The notes under the pieces were generated by a model. The model was not told where the DNA came from, ran no database searches, and saw only the letters and a program-made list of their open reading frames with translations. From assembly GCA_013373105.1 (NCBI GenBank), contig JABXIJ010000019.1:1-38361 (forward strand): a stretch of DNA of 38,361 bases, in the 5' to 3' direction. A program made the translations under genes and the position numbers. This document shows positions 24,465-33,571 of the stretch, piece after piece (the stretch's first letter is position 1; every line of letters begins with the position of its first letter). Source of the stretch: Flavobacteriaceae bacterium (GTDB lineage Bacteria > Bacteroidota > Bacteroidia > Flavobacteriales > Flavobacteriaceae).

Positions 24465-25571
24465 TTATAAATTCAATGGAATTAAAATATAACGTCCTGT
24501 AAGGTCGTTAAACCAAATATCATAGTCATCTTCTACTATAATAGGAATAGCTCCTCCACCATCTGTTGAAACACCAGAGAAAGCATCAGAAGAACCCCAT
24601 CTAGCCCCACCATCAGTTACAAACTCTACATTTCCTGGAGTTAATTTAACTCCACTTGCATACCAAATATGACCATCAAAAGCTAAAGGTGTCATTGCAA
24701 TACTAGCTGTACTACTACCTTCTAACATTAAAGAAGCAGGACTAGAAGTAGCTACTGTAAATGGATCGAATGTAAAAGTATTTGTTGCTAAATCTAATTT
24801 AAACGTATAGTAACCTTCTGTTACAGCAGATGCACCAGCGTTTGGAAAACGTTCTGGTTCTGGGCTTGTGTTAGAAGCAGTAGTGTTCCAAACAGTAGCA
24901 CCATCATCTGTACCATATTGTGGATGCCATAATCCTTTTGTAGATAACACTTTGAAGTGTCCACCTCCAGAAAATCTTCCAGTATAATAGTAAATATTAC
25001 TATCGTTTGCATCTCTAAATAATGCAGGGTTATTGCCATTATTATTCCAACCTGGGGCTGTAGCATCACCTACTAAATAAAAGTCGTTAAACGTGTAGTT
25101 AAAATATGGATATACGTTAACTTGAATAACATTAGACATAGCTTTTTGACTAGCTTGTGTACCTAATGAAGATACTACTCTAATGTATACTTCTTTCCAT
25201 TCAAAAGGATTTAAACCTGCATTACCAGCTGCTGTGTTAACTTCTGCAACAGATAATGTAACTGAAGTATTACCTGTAATATTTGCTGCAACTACAGGTG
25301 TTGTAAAATCAACATCATTTGCAAATTCAACTGCATAGTTTGTTGAAGTTTGAAGACCGTAATCTGCTGCCTGCCAGTTTAAAGTTATAGCTGGGTTGTT
25401 TGTATTTACAGGATCTAAAGTTAAATCTGTAAATCCTAAATCAGCTAATACAGCAGCAGTTGGCGAACTCGAAGTATTAAATAATACAGAGTCATCATCA
25501 CATGCTTTGAATATTAATACAAATATTGCAATTAATGTTAAAGCTGAAAATCTTTTTATATTTTTCATCAT
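24465..25571 (-). CDS. susE: SusE-like starch-binding outer-membrane lipoprotein
   Basis: 368 residues with a lipoprotein signal (C24 in FKACDDDSV); the acidic residues after the cysteine resemble surface export signals. The SusE N-terminal domain (about 30-155) holds AITLNWQAADYGLQTSTNYAVEFA. Two beta-rich modules follow: FYLVGDATAPGWNNNGNNPALFR ... GGHFKVLS (about 160-275) and a second at about 280-365 with LEGSSTASIAMTPL and NVEFVTDGGARWGS. The tryptophan-rich W-x-GNNPA and W-GSSD signatures fit carbohydrate binding. It follows susD by 15 bases in the same operon. The exact glycan is inferred from context. Confidence 0.87.
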   Translation of the reverse strand: MMKNIKRFSALTLIAIFVLIFKACDDDSVLFNTSSSPTAAVLADLGFTDLTLDPVNTNNPAITLNWQAADYGLQTSTNYAVEFANDVDFTTPVVAANITGNTSVTLSVAEVNTAAGNAGLNPFEWKEVYIRVVSSLGTQASQKAMSNVIQVNVYPYFNYTFNDFYLVGDATAPGWNNNGNNPALFRDANDSNIYYYTGRFSGGGHFKVLSTKGLWHPQYGTDDGATVWNTTASNTSPEPERFPNAGASAVTEGYYTFKLDLATNTFTFDPFTVATSSPASLMLEGSSTASIAMTPLAFDGHIWYASGVKLTPGNVEFVTDGGARWGSSDAFSGVSTDGGGAIPIIVEDDYDIWFNDLTGRYILIPLNL

Positions 25572-25586
25572 CTTAATTTGTTTTTA

Positions 25587-27200
25587 TTAATACCCAGTAT
25601 TCTGAGTTAAATTAGGGTTAGACGCTAATGCTGCAGAAGGAATTGGATATAAATCAAAATACGATGGTAGTGCAATACCATTACTTCCATTTCCTTTCCA
25701 AACCCAGTTATAAGAACCTCCTGAGAATCTTCCAAAACGAACTAAATCTTGTCTTCTGTGTGCCTCCCAGTGCAACTCTCTTGCTCTTTCGTCTATAATG
25801 AAATCTAATGTTAAATCATTAATAGTAAGGTTGTTTTGTGGGTTATTAGCTCTAGTTCTTAATGCGTTAATATAATTAACAGCATCTGTTGGATTTGCTC
25901 CAGAACCACCTCTTAAATGAGCTTCTACATACATTAAGTAAACATCTGCTAATCTAAATAATGGAAAATCTGTATCTACAAATACTTGACTAACTCCAAA
26001 GCTACCAGTAGAAGTTGCATTTGAGTATTTCTCTAAAATGTAACCTTGGTCTCTATTAGAAATATCTGTAATTTCAATATCTCTACCGCTAGAAATAATT
26101 GTATTTCTTGCATCGTTATTAAAAATTGCATCATTAAATAACTGAACAAATTGCTTTCTTAAACGTAAAGCACCTCCCCAGCCACCAGCGCCAACTCCTA
26201 AAGCTGCACCATTGGCTTCTAAGCTTCCTATAGAACCATTAACCATAACAGTTGTAGGGCCGTAGTTTTGTGTAAAAGCACCATCAGATATTAAAGGAAA
26301 GATAATTTCGTTTGCAGCAGAGTTAGTATTGTTATCTGCCATAAAATTATGTAAATATTCAGTAGCTAAGGTATAACCACCACCAATAATCTTATTACAG
26401 TATTCAATACATTCTGTATACTTTGCAGTTCCTGTATAAACTTCAGCATTTAAATAAATTTTTGCTAAAATCATCCAAGCTACTCCTTTATCTGCTCTTC
26501 CATGAGGATTAGCTCTTGGTTCTGCTAAATCCATTTCAATAGCTTTTAATTCAGACTCTACAAAATCGAATAATTGTTGTCTGTTGTAAGCTTGTGGTTG
26601 TGAATTGATAGGGTCATCTTCTGTAGTAAAGTTAGCTTGACCAAATAAATCCATCATGTAGTAGTAAGACATAGCTCTTAAAAGCCTAGCTTCTGCTCTA
26701 TACATTGCAATATCTGCTCTATCTGCTTGAGATACATTTCTTTCATCTAACTTTTCTGTAGTTGTTTCTCTCAAGAAATTATTAGCAAATGCAATTGTTA
26801 CATGAGTTCTACCAAACATTCCTAAAACAATAGGATCGTCTGCATTCCAAATATTACGTTGTATTTCACGTGTACCTGGATCGTTTTCATAAGACCAAAT
26901 CATTTGATCTGCAGATAAGGTTTGTAGGTATAATAAAACTCTACCAAACTGACTTGTACCAGCATCTAATCCTTGAATATTTGAAGATCCTGCACCATCT
27001 ACACCTGTTAAAGATAGGTTGGCATATACACCAGCCAATAATCTTTCGTAAGCATCTTGATTGGCAAAGAAATCTTCACCTAACAAATCTTGATCATCTT
27101 GTGGAGTAATGTCTAAATCCTTTGTACAAGAAGATAGCGCAACTACCATGACCAAAAATAAAGCTGCTATTTTTTCTAACTTAAATATTTTTTTCATCAT
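25587..27200 (-). CDS. susD: SusD/RagB family nutrient-binding outer-membrane lipoprotein
   Basis: 537 residues, the normal SusD size. The lipoprotein signal ends ALSSC (C25). TPQDDQDLLGEDFFANQDAYERLLAGVYANL begins the conserved SusD-like N-terminal region, and the later VDTDFPLFRLADVYLMYVEAHLRGG and IIDERARELHWEAHRRQDLVRFGRF are the strongest family signatures. SusD caps the SusC barrel and delivers glycan to it. It lies 14 bases after susC. Residues RQDLVRFGRF and the helix before them are TPR-like. Start MM: the first ATG is used. Confidence 0.95.
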   Translation of the reverse strand: MMKKIFKLEKIAALFLVMVVALSSCTKDLDITPQDDQDLLGEDFFANQDAYERLLAGVYANLSLTGVDGAGSSNIQGLDAGTSQFGRVLLYLQTLSADQMIWSYENDPGTREIQRNIWNADDPIVLGMFGRTHVTIAFANNFLRETTTEKLDERNVSQADRADIAMYRAEARLLRAMSYYYMMDLFGQANFTTEDDPINSQPQAYNRQQLFDFVESELKAIEMDLAEPRANPHGRADKGVAWMILAKIYLNAEVYTGTAKYTECIEYCNKIIGGGYTLATEYLHNFMADNNTNSAANEIIFPLISDGAFTQNYGPTTVMVNGSIGSLEANGAALGVGAGGWGGALRLRKQFVQLFNDAIFNNDARNTIISSGRDIEITDISNRDQGYILEKYSNATSTGSFGVSQVFVDTDFPLFRLADVYLMYVEAHLRGGSGANPTDAVNYINALRTRANNPQNNLTINDLTLDFIIDERARELHWEAHRRQDLVRFGRFSGGSYNWVWKGNGSNGIALPSYFDLYPIPSAALASNPNLTQNTGY

Positions 27201-27214
27201 TAGTTTGTTAATTA

Positions 27215-30115
27215 TTAAAATTTAATATTAGCACCTACCAAGAAAGTTCTTGGTCTTGGATAACTAGAATTGTCGATACCATTACCAGCTAACTCTGGAT
27301 CTAAACCTGAGTAGTTAGTTAGTAAAAACACGTTTTGCATACCAGCCCAAATTCTAATACTATTAGTAGAGTATTTTTTAATAGGCTTATTAAAAGTATA
27401 TCCTAAAGTAATGTTGTCCATTCTTAAGAAAGAACCATTCTCTAAGTAGATATCAGAAGTAATTACATCTGACGTATTGATGAAGTTTGTATTTAATACA
27501 GATGTAGGTAAGTTACCTGGTACTGCATTGTCTTGTAATAATTGATATTGTGCACCTGATGAGTTTACATTATTGTAAACATAGTTTCCAATACTAGCTC
27601 TTAAGTTAAAAGCTAAATCGAAATTTTTATAGTTAAATGAAGATTGAAAACCAAATTGTAAATCTGGTAATGGATCTTCTTTTAAATATCTATCTGATGT
27701 GTTGATAATTCCATCTCCATTTAAATCAGCATATGCACCTTCAATTGGATTTCCATTAGCATCATATAATTGTTTGAAAACAAAGAATGAGTTTGGAGCA
27801 AAACCTTCTCTAAATAGTTGAATAAAATTACCAGTACCACCAGCAATACCACCAGTTGTAATGTCTTGACCTAATGCTAATTCTTTAATTTCTCTTTTTA
27901 TGTAAGTTGCATTAAAGTTAACATTCCAGTTCATATCTTCTGTTTTAATAACATCTGAGTTTAAAGTAAATTCAACTCCATTTACTTGTAAATCACCAAT
28001 GTTTTGTAAAACTCTGTTCGTAAAGTTAGTACCATCTGCTACAGGAGCATCAGATAATAAGTCTGTAGAATTTTTTTGGAAATAGTTTACAGAACCTGTA
28101 ATTCTATTGTCGAATAAACCATAATCTACACCAAACTCAATGGTTGCTGTTTTTTCCCATCTTAAGTTACTTCTTGCACCAGGAATGGTTGCTAAGATTG
28201 GAGTGTTACCAAAAACATACTGAGAGAATTGGTTACCAAAACGATATCTGTCTAAGTATAAATCTCCAGCAATACCATCTTGCTGACCATTTATACCATA
28301 AGACGCTCTTAATTTTAATTCAGAGATTACTTTATTGTCTTTCAAGAAGTCTTCATCACTCATTCTCCAAGCTAAAGCAGCTCCACCAAAATTACCCCAT
28401 CTGTTGTCTGGTCCAAATCTTGATGTTCCATCTCTTCTGTAGTTAAGAGTTAATAAGTATTTTTCATTATAAGTTAAGTTAGCTCTTGCTAAGAAACCTA
28501 TTAATACAACAGGTGTACCTGCTGAAACTGTTGGTACAGCATTAGGATCTCTTCTGTTTCCAGTAGAAGTTCCTGAACCTTCAAAAGATTGATAATCGTA
28601 ACCTATTAATACATCTGTTTTAAGTTTATCAAATGTGTTTACATAATTTAAGGTTGCATTAAAGTTTTCGTTTAATGATTCTCCTGTAAATTCTGAATCG
28701 TTTCCAATAAATATTGCATTAAAACTTGCAGGAACATTTAAAGGGCTAAAGCTAGATCCTGAATTTTGTGATTTATCAAAACCAGCAGAAATAGATGCTG
28801 TCATTTCTGGTAAGAAATGGAAATTGTAATCTATTTTTAAGCTACCAAATTGTCTAAATCTGTTATTTCTATTTGTATTTTGTAATAATCCAGCAACTGG
28901 GTTTTGAGTACCATTAAGTACTACAATACCTTGAGCTGTATTTTGATAATGCTGATAGAAACCTCCAAAAGGTGAATTAGGGTCATAAACTGGCTGTGTA
29001 GGATCGTACCTCATAGCAGCATTAATAGCGCCAGTATTTGCAAATCTTTCGTTTACAAAAGCTCGGTTATAGGTTAAGTTAACTTTTAAGTGATCATCAA
29101 AAAATGAAGGACTCATAGCTAACGAAACATTTCTTCTGTCAAACTGAGAAGTTAAAATATTACCCTCTATTTCAGAAAAGTTAATAGAAAGTCTTGTTGG
29201 AAGAAATCCGAAAATTTGTCCTCTAACTGTAGCATTATGCTGAATAGAAACAGATTTTTGTAAAACTTCGTCTTGCCAGTTTGTATTGGCATTTCCTAAA
29301 ATACCAGCCAAACTTGGTTGACGTTGATTAATTAATTGGCGGAATTCATCTGCACCAAAAACGTTAATTCTGTCTTTTATTTCACCAAAAGCAACTTGAA
29401 AGTCGTAATCTAAAGAATACTCACTTCTACCTTTCTTAGTTGTAATAATAATTACACCATTTGCTCCCCTTGAACCATAAATAGCTGTAGCAGAAGCATC
29501 TTTTAATATTGAGAAAGACTCAATATCATTTGGGTTAATACTATTTAAGTCTACACCTTGTAAAGGTAAACCATCAATAACAACTAAGGGATCGTTAGAA
29601 GCATTTAATGAAGATCCACCACGAATTCTAATTTGCGAACCAGAACCTGGTGCACCACTTGTAACAATGTTAACACCTGCAACCCTACCACTAAGTAAGT
29701 TTTCTGGAGTTACAATATTACCTTTAGTCATTTCTTTAGTAGTAATTGCTTCTACTGAACCTGTAGCATCTTTTACTGTAGTTGTACCATAACCTACAAC
29801 TACAATCTCATCTAATTGCTCAGATGATTCTTCTAGTTCAATAGATAAGTTAAAACTCGATGCTAATACAACTTCTTTATCTGCATAACCTAAATATCTA
29901 AAGACTAAAACATCTCCAGATTTCACTCTGTCAAGTGAAAAGTTACCATCAAAATCAGTTTCTGTACCTCTTGTAGTTCCTTTAACTACAACACTAACTC
30001 CTGGTAAAGGTTCACCAGAAGATTTTTCTTTTACAACTCCTTTAACAGTTTGTTGAGCAAACATGGTAAACGAAGAGAAAAGAATTCCAATTAACAATAA
30101 TTTTAATTTTTTCAT
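27215..30115 (-). CDS. susC: SusC/RagA family TonB-dependent outer-membrane transporter
   Basis: 966 residues. The signal peptide is about 1-20 (LLLIGILFSSFTMFAQ). A CarboxypepD_reg-like domain (about 22-100) begins QTVKGVVKEKSSGEPLPGVSVVVKG. A TonB-box-like DEIVVVGYG follows, then the plug with ASATAIYGSRGANGVIIITTKKG (about 205-227) and a 22-strand barrel ending in LVGANIKF. It moves oligosaccharides across the outer membrane using TonB energy. It is the first gene of the leftward arm and diverges from lacI with 198 bases between. I could not identify its promoter. Confidence 0.95.
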   Translation of the reverse strand: MKKLKLLLIGILFSSFTMFAQQTVKGVVKEKSSGEPLPGVSVVVKGTTRGTETDFDGNFSLDRVKSGDVLVFRYLGYADKEVVLASSFNLSIELEESSEQLDEIVVVGYGTTTVKDATGSVEAITTKEMTKGNIVTPENLLSGRVAGVNIVTSGAPGSGSQIRIRGGSSLNASNDPLVVIDGLPLQGVDLNSINPNDIESFSILKDASATAIYGSRGANGVIIITTKKGRSEYSLDYDFQVAFGEIKDRINVFGADEFRQLINQRQPSLAGILGNANTNWQDEVLQKSVSIQHNATVRGQIFGFLPTRLSINFSEIEGNILTSQFDRRNVSLAMSPSFFDDHLKVNLTYNRAFVNERFANTGAINAAMRYDPTQPVYDPNSPFGGFYQHYQNTAQGIVVLNGTQNPVAGLLQNTNRNNRFRQFGSLKIDYNFHFLPEMTASISAGFDKSQNSGSSFSPLNVPASFNAIFIGNDSEFTGESLNENFNATLNYVNTFDKLKTDVLIGYDYQSFEGSGTSTGNRRDPNAVPTVSAGTPVVLIGFLARANLTYNEKYLLTLNYRRDGTSRFGPDNRWGNFGGAALAWRMSDEDFLKDNKVISELKLRASYGINGQQDGIAGDLYLDRYRFGNQFSQYVFGNTPILATIPGARSNLRWEKTATIEFGVDYGLFDNRITGSVNYFQKNSTDLLSDAPVADGTNFTNRVLQNIGDLQVNGVEFTLNSDVIKTEDMNWNVNFNATYIKREIKELALGQDITTGGIAGGTGNFIQLFREGFAPNSFFVFKQLYDANGNPIEGAYADLNGDGIINTSDRYLKEDPLPDLQFGFQSSFNYKNFDLAFNLRASIGNYVYNNVNSSGAQYQLLQDNAVPGNLPTSVLNTNFINTSDVITSDIYLENGSFLRMDNITLGYTFNKPIKKYSTNSIRIWAGMQNVFLLTNYSGLDPELAGNGIDNSSYPRPRTFLVGANIKF

Positions 30116-30224
30116 GTATAATTTGTTAAATAATAACTGTAAATTTGATTTGGTTTAACAATAAATTCACATTCCACATTTTAAATATAAATATGTATTC
30201 TTATAAATGCATAATTTTAAAATT

Positions 30225-30240
30225 ACGAAATCGGTTTCGT
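30225..30240. promoter_or_regulatory. Probable LacI-family operator 1, in the susC-lacI intergenic region
   Basis: ACGAAATCGGTTTCGT: arms ACGAAA/TTTCGT around a central CG, the form bound by LacI-family proteins. It lies 110 bases upstream of the susC ATG and 74 before the lacI start. It shares ACGAAnnCGnnTTCGT with the second site. Confidence 0.72.
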
Positions 30241-30269
30241 GTTAACAACTTTTTAACATTAAAAAATGC

Positions 30270-30277
30270 TATTTTAG
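30270..30277 (+). promoter_or_regulatory. Possible -7 box for the lacI gene
   Basis: TATTTTAG differs from TAnnTTTG by one base and lies 37 bases before the TTG start. No -33 match is seen at 19 bases. Operator 1 ends 30 bases upstream. Confidence 0.3.
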
Positions 30278-30313
30278 CAATATAACATTCAAATTTTATC
30301 TATTTAACAAAAA

Positions 30314-31333
30314 TTGAAGCAAAAAATTACCATTAAGACAATAGCTAAAGAATTAGGTGTATCTACGTCTACTGTTTCAAAGGCTTTAAAAGATAGTCAT
30401 GAAATAAGTAAAGAGACTAAAGAAAGAATTCAAGCTTATGCTAATCATTACAACTACAAACCCAACCATTTAGCACTACAACTAAGAAATCAAAAGACAA
30501 AAGTAATTGGTGTTATTTTACCTAAAATAGTGCATCACTTTTTCTCTACAGTTATTAAAGGAATTGAAGATGGTGCCAATAAAAAAGGGTATAATTTAAT
30601 GGTGTGTTTCTCCAATGAATCTTATAAAAAAGAAGTTGAAAATTTAAAGGTATTATCTAATGGAAGTGTAGATGGAATTATAGTTTCTGTTGCTAGTGAA
30701 ACACTTAAAAATAAGGACTTTAGTCATTTTTCTGGATTGATTTCAGAGGAAATTCCTTTAGTGTTATTTGATAGAGTAATCAATGATATTCTTTGTGATA
30801 AAGTAGTGGTAGATGACGTTGGTGCAGGTTATAAAGCTACGCAGCATTTATTAGAAAATGGTAGAAAAAAGATCGCATTAATTACTACTCCAGATCATGT
30901 AAATGTTGGTCTTCTAAGAAGGCAAGGTTATGAAAAAGCTTTAATTGAATCTTATATTAAAGCAGATAATGATATTATTGTTAAAATTGATGAAAAACAG
31001 TCAATTACACAACAAATAGAAAAGGTATTTGATCATGATATTGATGCAGTTTTTGCAGTAAATGAAATATATGCTGCTAAATCTATGAGAATAGCAAAGA
31101 AAAGAGGATTAAAAATACCAGAAGATATTGCTATCATTGGCTTTACAGACGGTTTAATTTCGGAATATTCTTCACCCTCAATTACAACAATTGCACAGCA
31201 TGGCTTTACTATGGGAAAACAAGCAGTTGAATTATTAATAGAAAGAATTGAAAATGAAACTGAAGAATTTAAACCCAAGAAAATTGTTATTTCAAGCGAC
31301 TTAAAAGTGAGAGAATCCACGAAAACGTTATAG
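30314..31333 (+). CDS. LacI-family transcriptional regulator of the alpha-glucan locus
   Basis: 339 residues. The helix-turn-helix ITIKTIAKELGVSTSTVSKALKDS (about 5-28) is followed by the hinge NYKPNHLALQLRNQKT and a periplasmic-binding-like sensor domain (about 60-335) with VIGVILPKIVHHFFSTVIKGIE and AVFAVNEIYAAKSMRIAKKRG. The start is TTG at 30314: an in-frame stop lies 9 bases upstream and no ATG precedes the HTH. Given its place between the two arms and matching palindromes on both sides, it is expected to respond to maltose or a maltodextrin. Whether it represses or activates is not visible; the operator positions upstream of promoter boxes fit activation better. Confidence 0.93.
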   Translation: MKQKITIKTIAKELGVSTSTVSKALKDSHEISKETKERIQAYANHYNYKPNHLALQLRNQKTKVIGVILPKIVHHFFSTVIKGIEDGANKKGYNLMVCFSNESYKKEVENLKVLSNGSVDGIIVSVASETLKNKDFSHFSGLISEEIPLVLFDRVINDILCDKVVVDDVGAGYKATQHLLENGRKKIALITTPDHVNVGLLRRQGYEKALIESYIKADNDIIVKIDEKQSITQQIEKVFDHDIDAVFAVNEIYAAKSMRIAKKRGLKIPEDIAIIGFTDGLISEYSSPSITTIAQHGFTMGKQAVELLIERIENETEEFKPKKIVISSDLKVRESTKTL

Positions 31334-31360
31334 TTGTTTTTTGCATTAAACTCTTACTTC

Positions 31361-31376
31361 ACGAACACGTGTTCGT
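31361..31376. promoter_or_regulatory. Probable LacI-family operator 2, upstream of the transporter operon
   Basis: ACGAACACGTGTTCGT is a perfect 16-bp palindrome with central CG. It lies 41 bases upstream of the -7 box at 31418 and 144 before the transporter ATG. TTCGTAAAA, spanning its right arm and flank (31372-31380), recurs at 31403-31411, a possible half site. Confidence 0.75.
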
Positions 31377-31417
31377 AAAATTTGTGCATCATTTTTATCA
31401 ACTTCGTAAAAAAAATA

Positions 31418-31425
31418 TATCTTTG
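31418..31425 (+). promoter_or_regulatory. -7 box of the MFS-pgmB-GH65-GH13 operon
   Basis: TATCTTTG fits TAnnTTTG. It gives a leader of about 89 bases before the ATG at 31521. The -33 region (31393-31398) is a T run without TTG, as expected for a promoter that needs an activator. Confidence 0.5.
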
Positions 31426-31492
31426 TTATCATATTAAGATTTATCAATAGATTTCATTCCACACTTAAAAATAATTGATAAGTCAACGTGCT

Positions 31493-31519
31493 TATCGTAA
31501 ATTAATTAAAATTACGATA
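31493..31519 (+). promoter_or_regulatory. Inverted repeat directly before the transporter start codon
   Basis: TATCGTAA (31493-31500) and TTACGATA (31512-31519) are exact 8-base inverted arms with an 11-base AT spacer, ending one base before ATG. It could form an mRNA hairpin covering the ribosome site, or be a protein site. Confidence 0.5.
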
Positions 31520-31520
31520 C

Positions 31521-32861
31521 ATGGTAAAGCGTAAACTAAGCTTTCTTGAAATCTGGAATTTAAGTTTTGGATTTTTAGGAGTGCAAATGGGTTTTGCTCT
31601 GCAAAACGCAAACGCAAGTAGAATTCTTCAAATTTTTGGTGCCGATGTTCATGAATTATCATGGTTTTGGATTGTTGCTCCTTTAACTGGTTTAATAGTT
31701 CAACCCATAATTGGATATTACAGTGATAGAACTTGGACTAGACTTGGTAGAAGAAGACCTTATTTTTTAGTTGGAGCAATTTTAGCTTCACTAGGTTTAA
31801 TACTAATGCCAAATTCAGACATGTTTACAGCATTTATGCCAGCTCTTTGGGTTGGTGCAGGAATGCTGATGATTATGGATGCATCTTTTAATATTGCTAT
31901 GGAGCCATTTAGGGCTTTAGTAGCAGATGTTTTGCCTTCAGATCAGAGAACATTAGGCTATAGTGTGCAAACAGTTTTAATAGGAATTGGAGCTGTTATA
32001 GGTTCTTGGCTACCTTATATGGTAACAAATTGGTTTGGTGTTTCTAATGAAGCAGCAGTAGGTGAAGTTCCTCTTAGTTTAATGCTTTCTTTTGTTATAG
32101 GAGCTGTTTTTTTAATTGGAAGCATATTAATTACGGTATTTACCACAAAAGAATATTCGCCAGAAGAAATGGCGCTTATTGAGGGTGAAGAAGTAGAAGA
32201 AGAAACACAATCTAGTCTTCTAAATATTTTTTCTGATTTTGCTAAAATGCCAGAAACTATGCGTCAATTAGCATGGGTTCAGTTTTTTTCTTGGTTTGGT
32301 CTTTTTGGAATGTGGGTGTTTTCAACTCCTGCAATTACCTCACATATTTATGGGTTAGATATTAGTGATACCCATAGTAAAGGTTTCCAAGATGCTGGAG
32401 ATTGGGTAGGAATTTTATTTGGTGTTTACAATGCAGTTTCTGCTGTTTATGCTTTCTTTTTACCTGCTATAGCTCATAAACTAGGACGAAAGAAAACACA
32501 CGCTTATTCTTTAATTATTGGAGGATTAGGTTTGCTGTCTATTTATTTTATGCCAGATAAAAACTGGGTTATAGCGTCTATGATTGCTATTGGAATTGCT
32601 TGGGCAAGTATTCTTGCTATGCCTTATGCAATTTTAGCAGGGTCTATACCACCTAGAAAAATGGGAATTTATATGGGAATATTTAACTTTTTCATTGTAT
32701 TGCCACAAATCTTAAATGCACTAGTTGGTGGTCCATTAGTAAAATATTTGTATGATGATAAACCAATTTTTGCCTTAATGCTAAGTGGAATATCATTAAT
32801 TATTGCAGCACTTTTAGTTTCTAAAGTAAAAGATGTCGATGACGTAGTTACACAGAGTTAA
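31521..32861 (+). CDS. MFS sugar transporter (SLC45/maltose-type symporter)
   Basis: 446 residues with about 12 transmembrane helices. The loop after helix 2 reads YYSDRTWTRLGRRRPYF, the D-R-x-x-x-R-x-G-R-R-R-P motif of the SLC45/GPH disaccharide carriers. The first helix region begins LSFLEIWNLSFGFLGVQMGFALQNAN, as in putative maltose transporters of flavobacterial starch loci. A charged central loop (EYSPEEMALIEGEEVEEETQ) separates the two halves. It should bring maltose or small maltodextrins into the cytoplasm by proton symport. It is the first gene of the rightward operon; pgmB follows after 9 bases. Confidence 0.9.
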   Translation: MVKRKLSFLEIWNLSFGFLGVQMGFALQNANASRILQIFGADVHELSWFWIVAPLTGLIVQPIIGYYSDRTWTRLGRRRPYFLVGAILASLGLILMPNSDMFTAFMPALWVGAGMLMIMDASFNIAMEPFRALVADVLPSDQRTLGYSVQTVLIGIGAVIGSWLPYMVTNWFGVSNEAAVGEVPLSLMLSFVIGAVFLIGSILITVFTTKEYSPEEMALIEGEEVEEETQSSLLNIFSDFAKMPETMRQLAWVQFFSWFGLFGMWVFSTPAITSHIYGLDISDTHSKGFQDAGDWVGILFGVYNAVSAVYAFFLPAIAHKLGRKKTHAYSLIIGGLGLLSIYFMPDKNWVIASMIAIGIAWASILAMPYAILAGSIPPRKMGIYMGIFNFFIVLPQILNALVGGPLVKYLYDDKPIFALMLSGISLIIAALLVSKVKDVDDVVTQS

Positions 32862-32870
32862 AAAATTAAT

Positions 32871-33530
32871 ATGAATAAGACAGGATTTATTTTTGATTTA
32901 GATGGTGTAATTGTAGACACTGCTAAATATCATTATTTAGCTTGGAAAAAATTAGCTAACGATTTAGGGTTTGAGTTTACTAAAGAACAAAACGAACTTT
33001 TTAAAGGTGTAAGTAGAAAACGATGTCTAGAAATTTTACTTAACGACATTGGAAAAATTAATTATACCCAAGAACAATTTGATAGTTGGATGATCGAAAA
33101 AAACGAAGATTATCTTGAATTTATTTCAAATATGAATTCATCAGAAATTTTACCAGATGTTCCAAAAGTTCTCAATTATTTAAAAGAAAAAGAAATACCT
33201 ATTGCTTTAGGTTCAGCTAGTAAAAATGCAAAACCAATTTTAGAAAAGGTTGGTTTGTTAAATTATTTTCAAGTTGTGGTAGATGGTACACATGTTGCCA
33301 AGGCTAAACCAGATCCAGAAGTATTTTTAATTGCTGCTAAACAATTAAAAGTTAACCCCGAAAACTGTGTCGTTTTTGAAGATGCAGTTGCAGGTGTTGA
33401 AGCTGCAAATGCTGCAAGAATGACGAGTATTGGTATTGGCGATCAAAATATATTGTCGCATGCCAAATATAACTTTACCGATTTTACTAAAATCAGTATA
33501 CAGTTTATAAATAAGTTGATTTCAAATTAA
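32871..33530 (+). CDS. pgmB: Beta-phosphoglucomutase
   Basis: 219 residues, a HAD-superfamily enzyme of the expected size. The nucleophile is D9 and the acid/base D11 in FDLDGVIVDTAKYH. The cap domain holds LFKGVSRKRCLEIL (about 43-56). Motif II is LGSASKNA (about 109-116) and motif IV VVFEDAVAGVEAA (about 167-179). It turns beta-glucose-1-phosphate into glucose-6-phosphate. The downstream GH65 phosphorylase makes exactly that substrate from maltose, so the assignment is well supported by context. It is 41 bases before the GH65 gene. Confidence 0.95.
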   Translation: MNKTGFIFDLDGVIVDTAKYHYLAWKKLANDLGFEFTKEQNELFKGVSRKRCLEILLNDIGKINYTQEQFDSWMIEKNEDYLEFISNMNSSEILPDVPKVLNYLKEKEIPIALGSASKNAKPILEKVGLLNYFQVVVDGTHVAKAKPDPEVFLIAAKQLKVNPENCVVFEDAVAGVEAANAARMTSIGIGDQNILSHAKYNFTDFTKISIQFINKLISN

Positions 33531-33571
33531 CTTAAAGTTCTTGACTTACAAGAAAAAAATTAAAAACAACA

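Noticed and set aside
28144..28446. 100-codon open frame on the plus strand
   Set aside because: Antisense shadow of susC; composition is not protein-like.
30116..30224. Promoter of susC
   Set aside because: Closest match on the minus strand is TATATTTA (30182-30189) without a -33 TTG at 19 bases; too weak to annotate.
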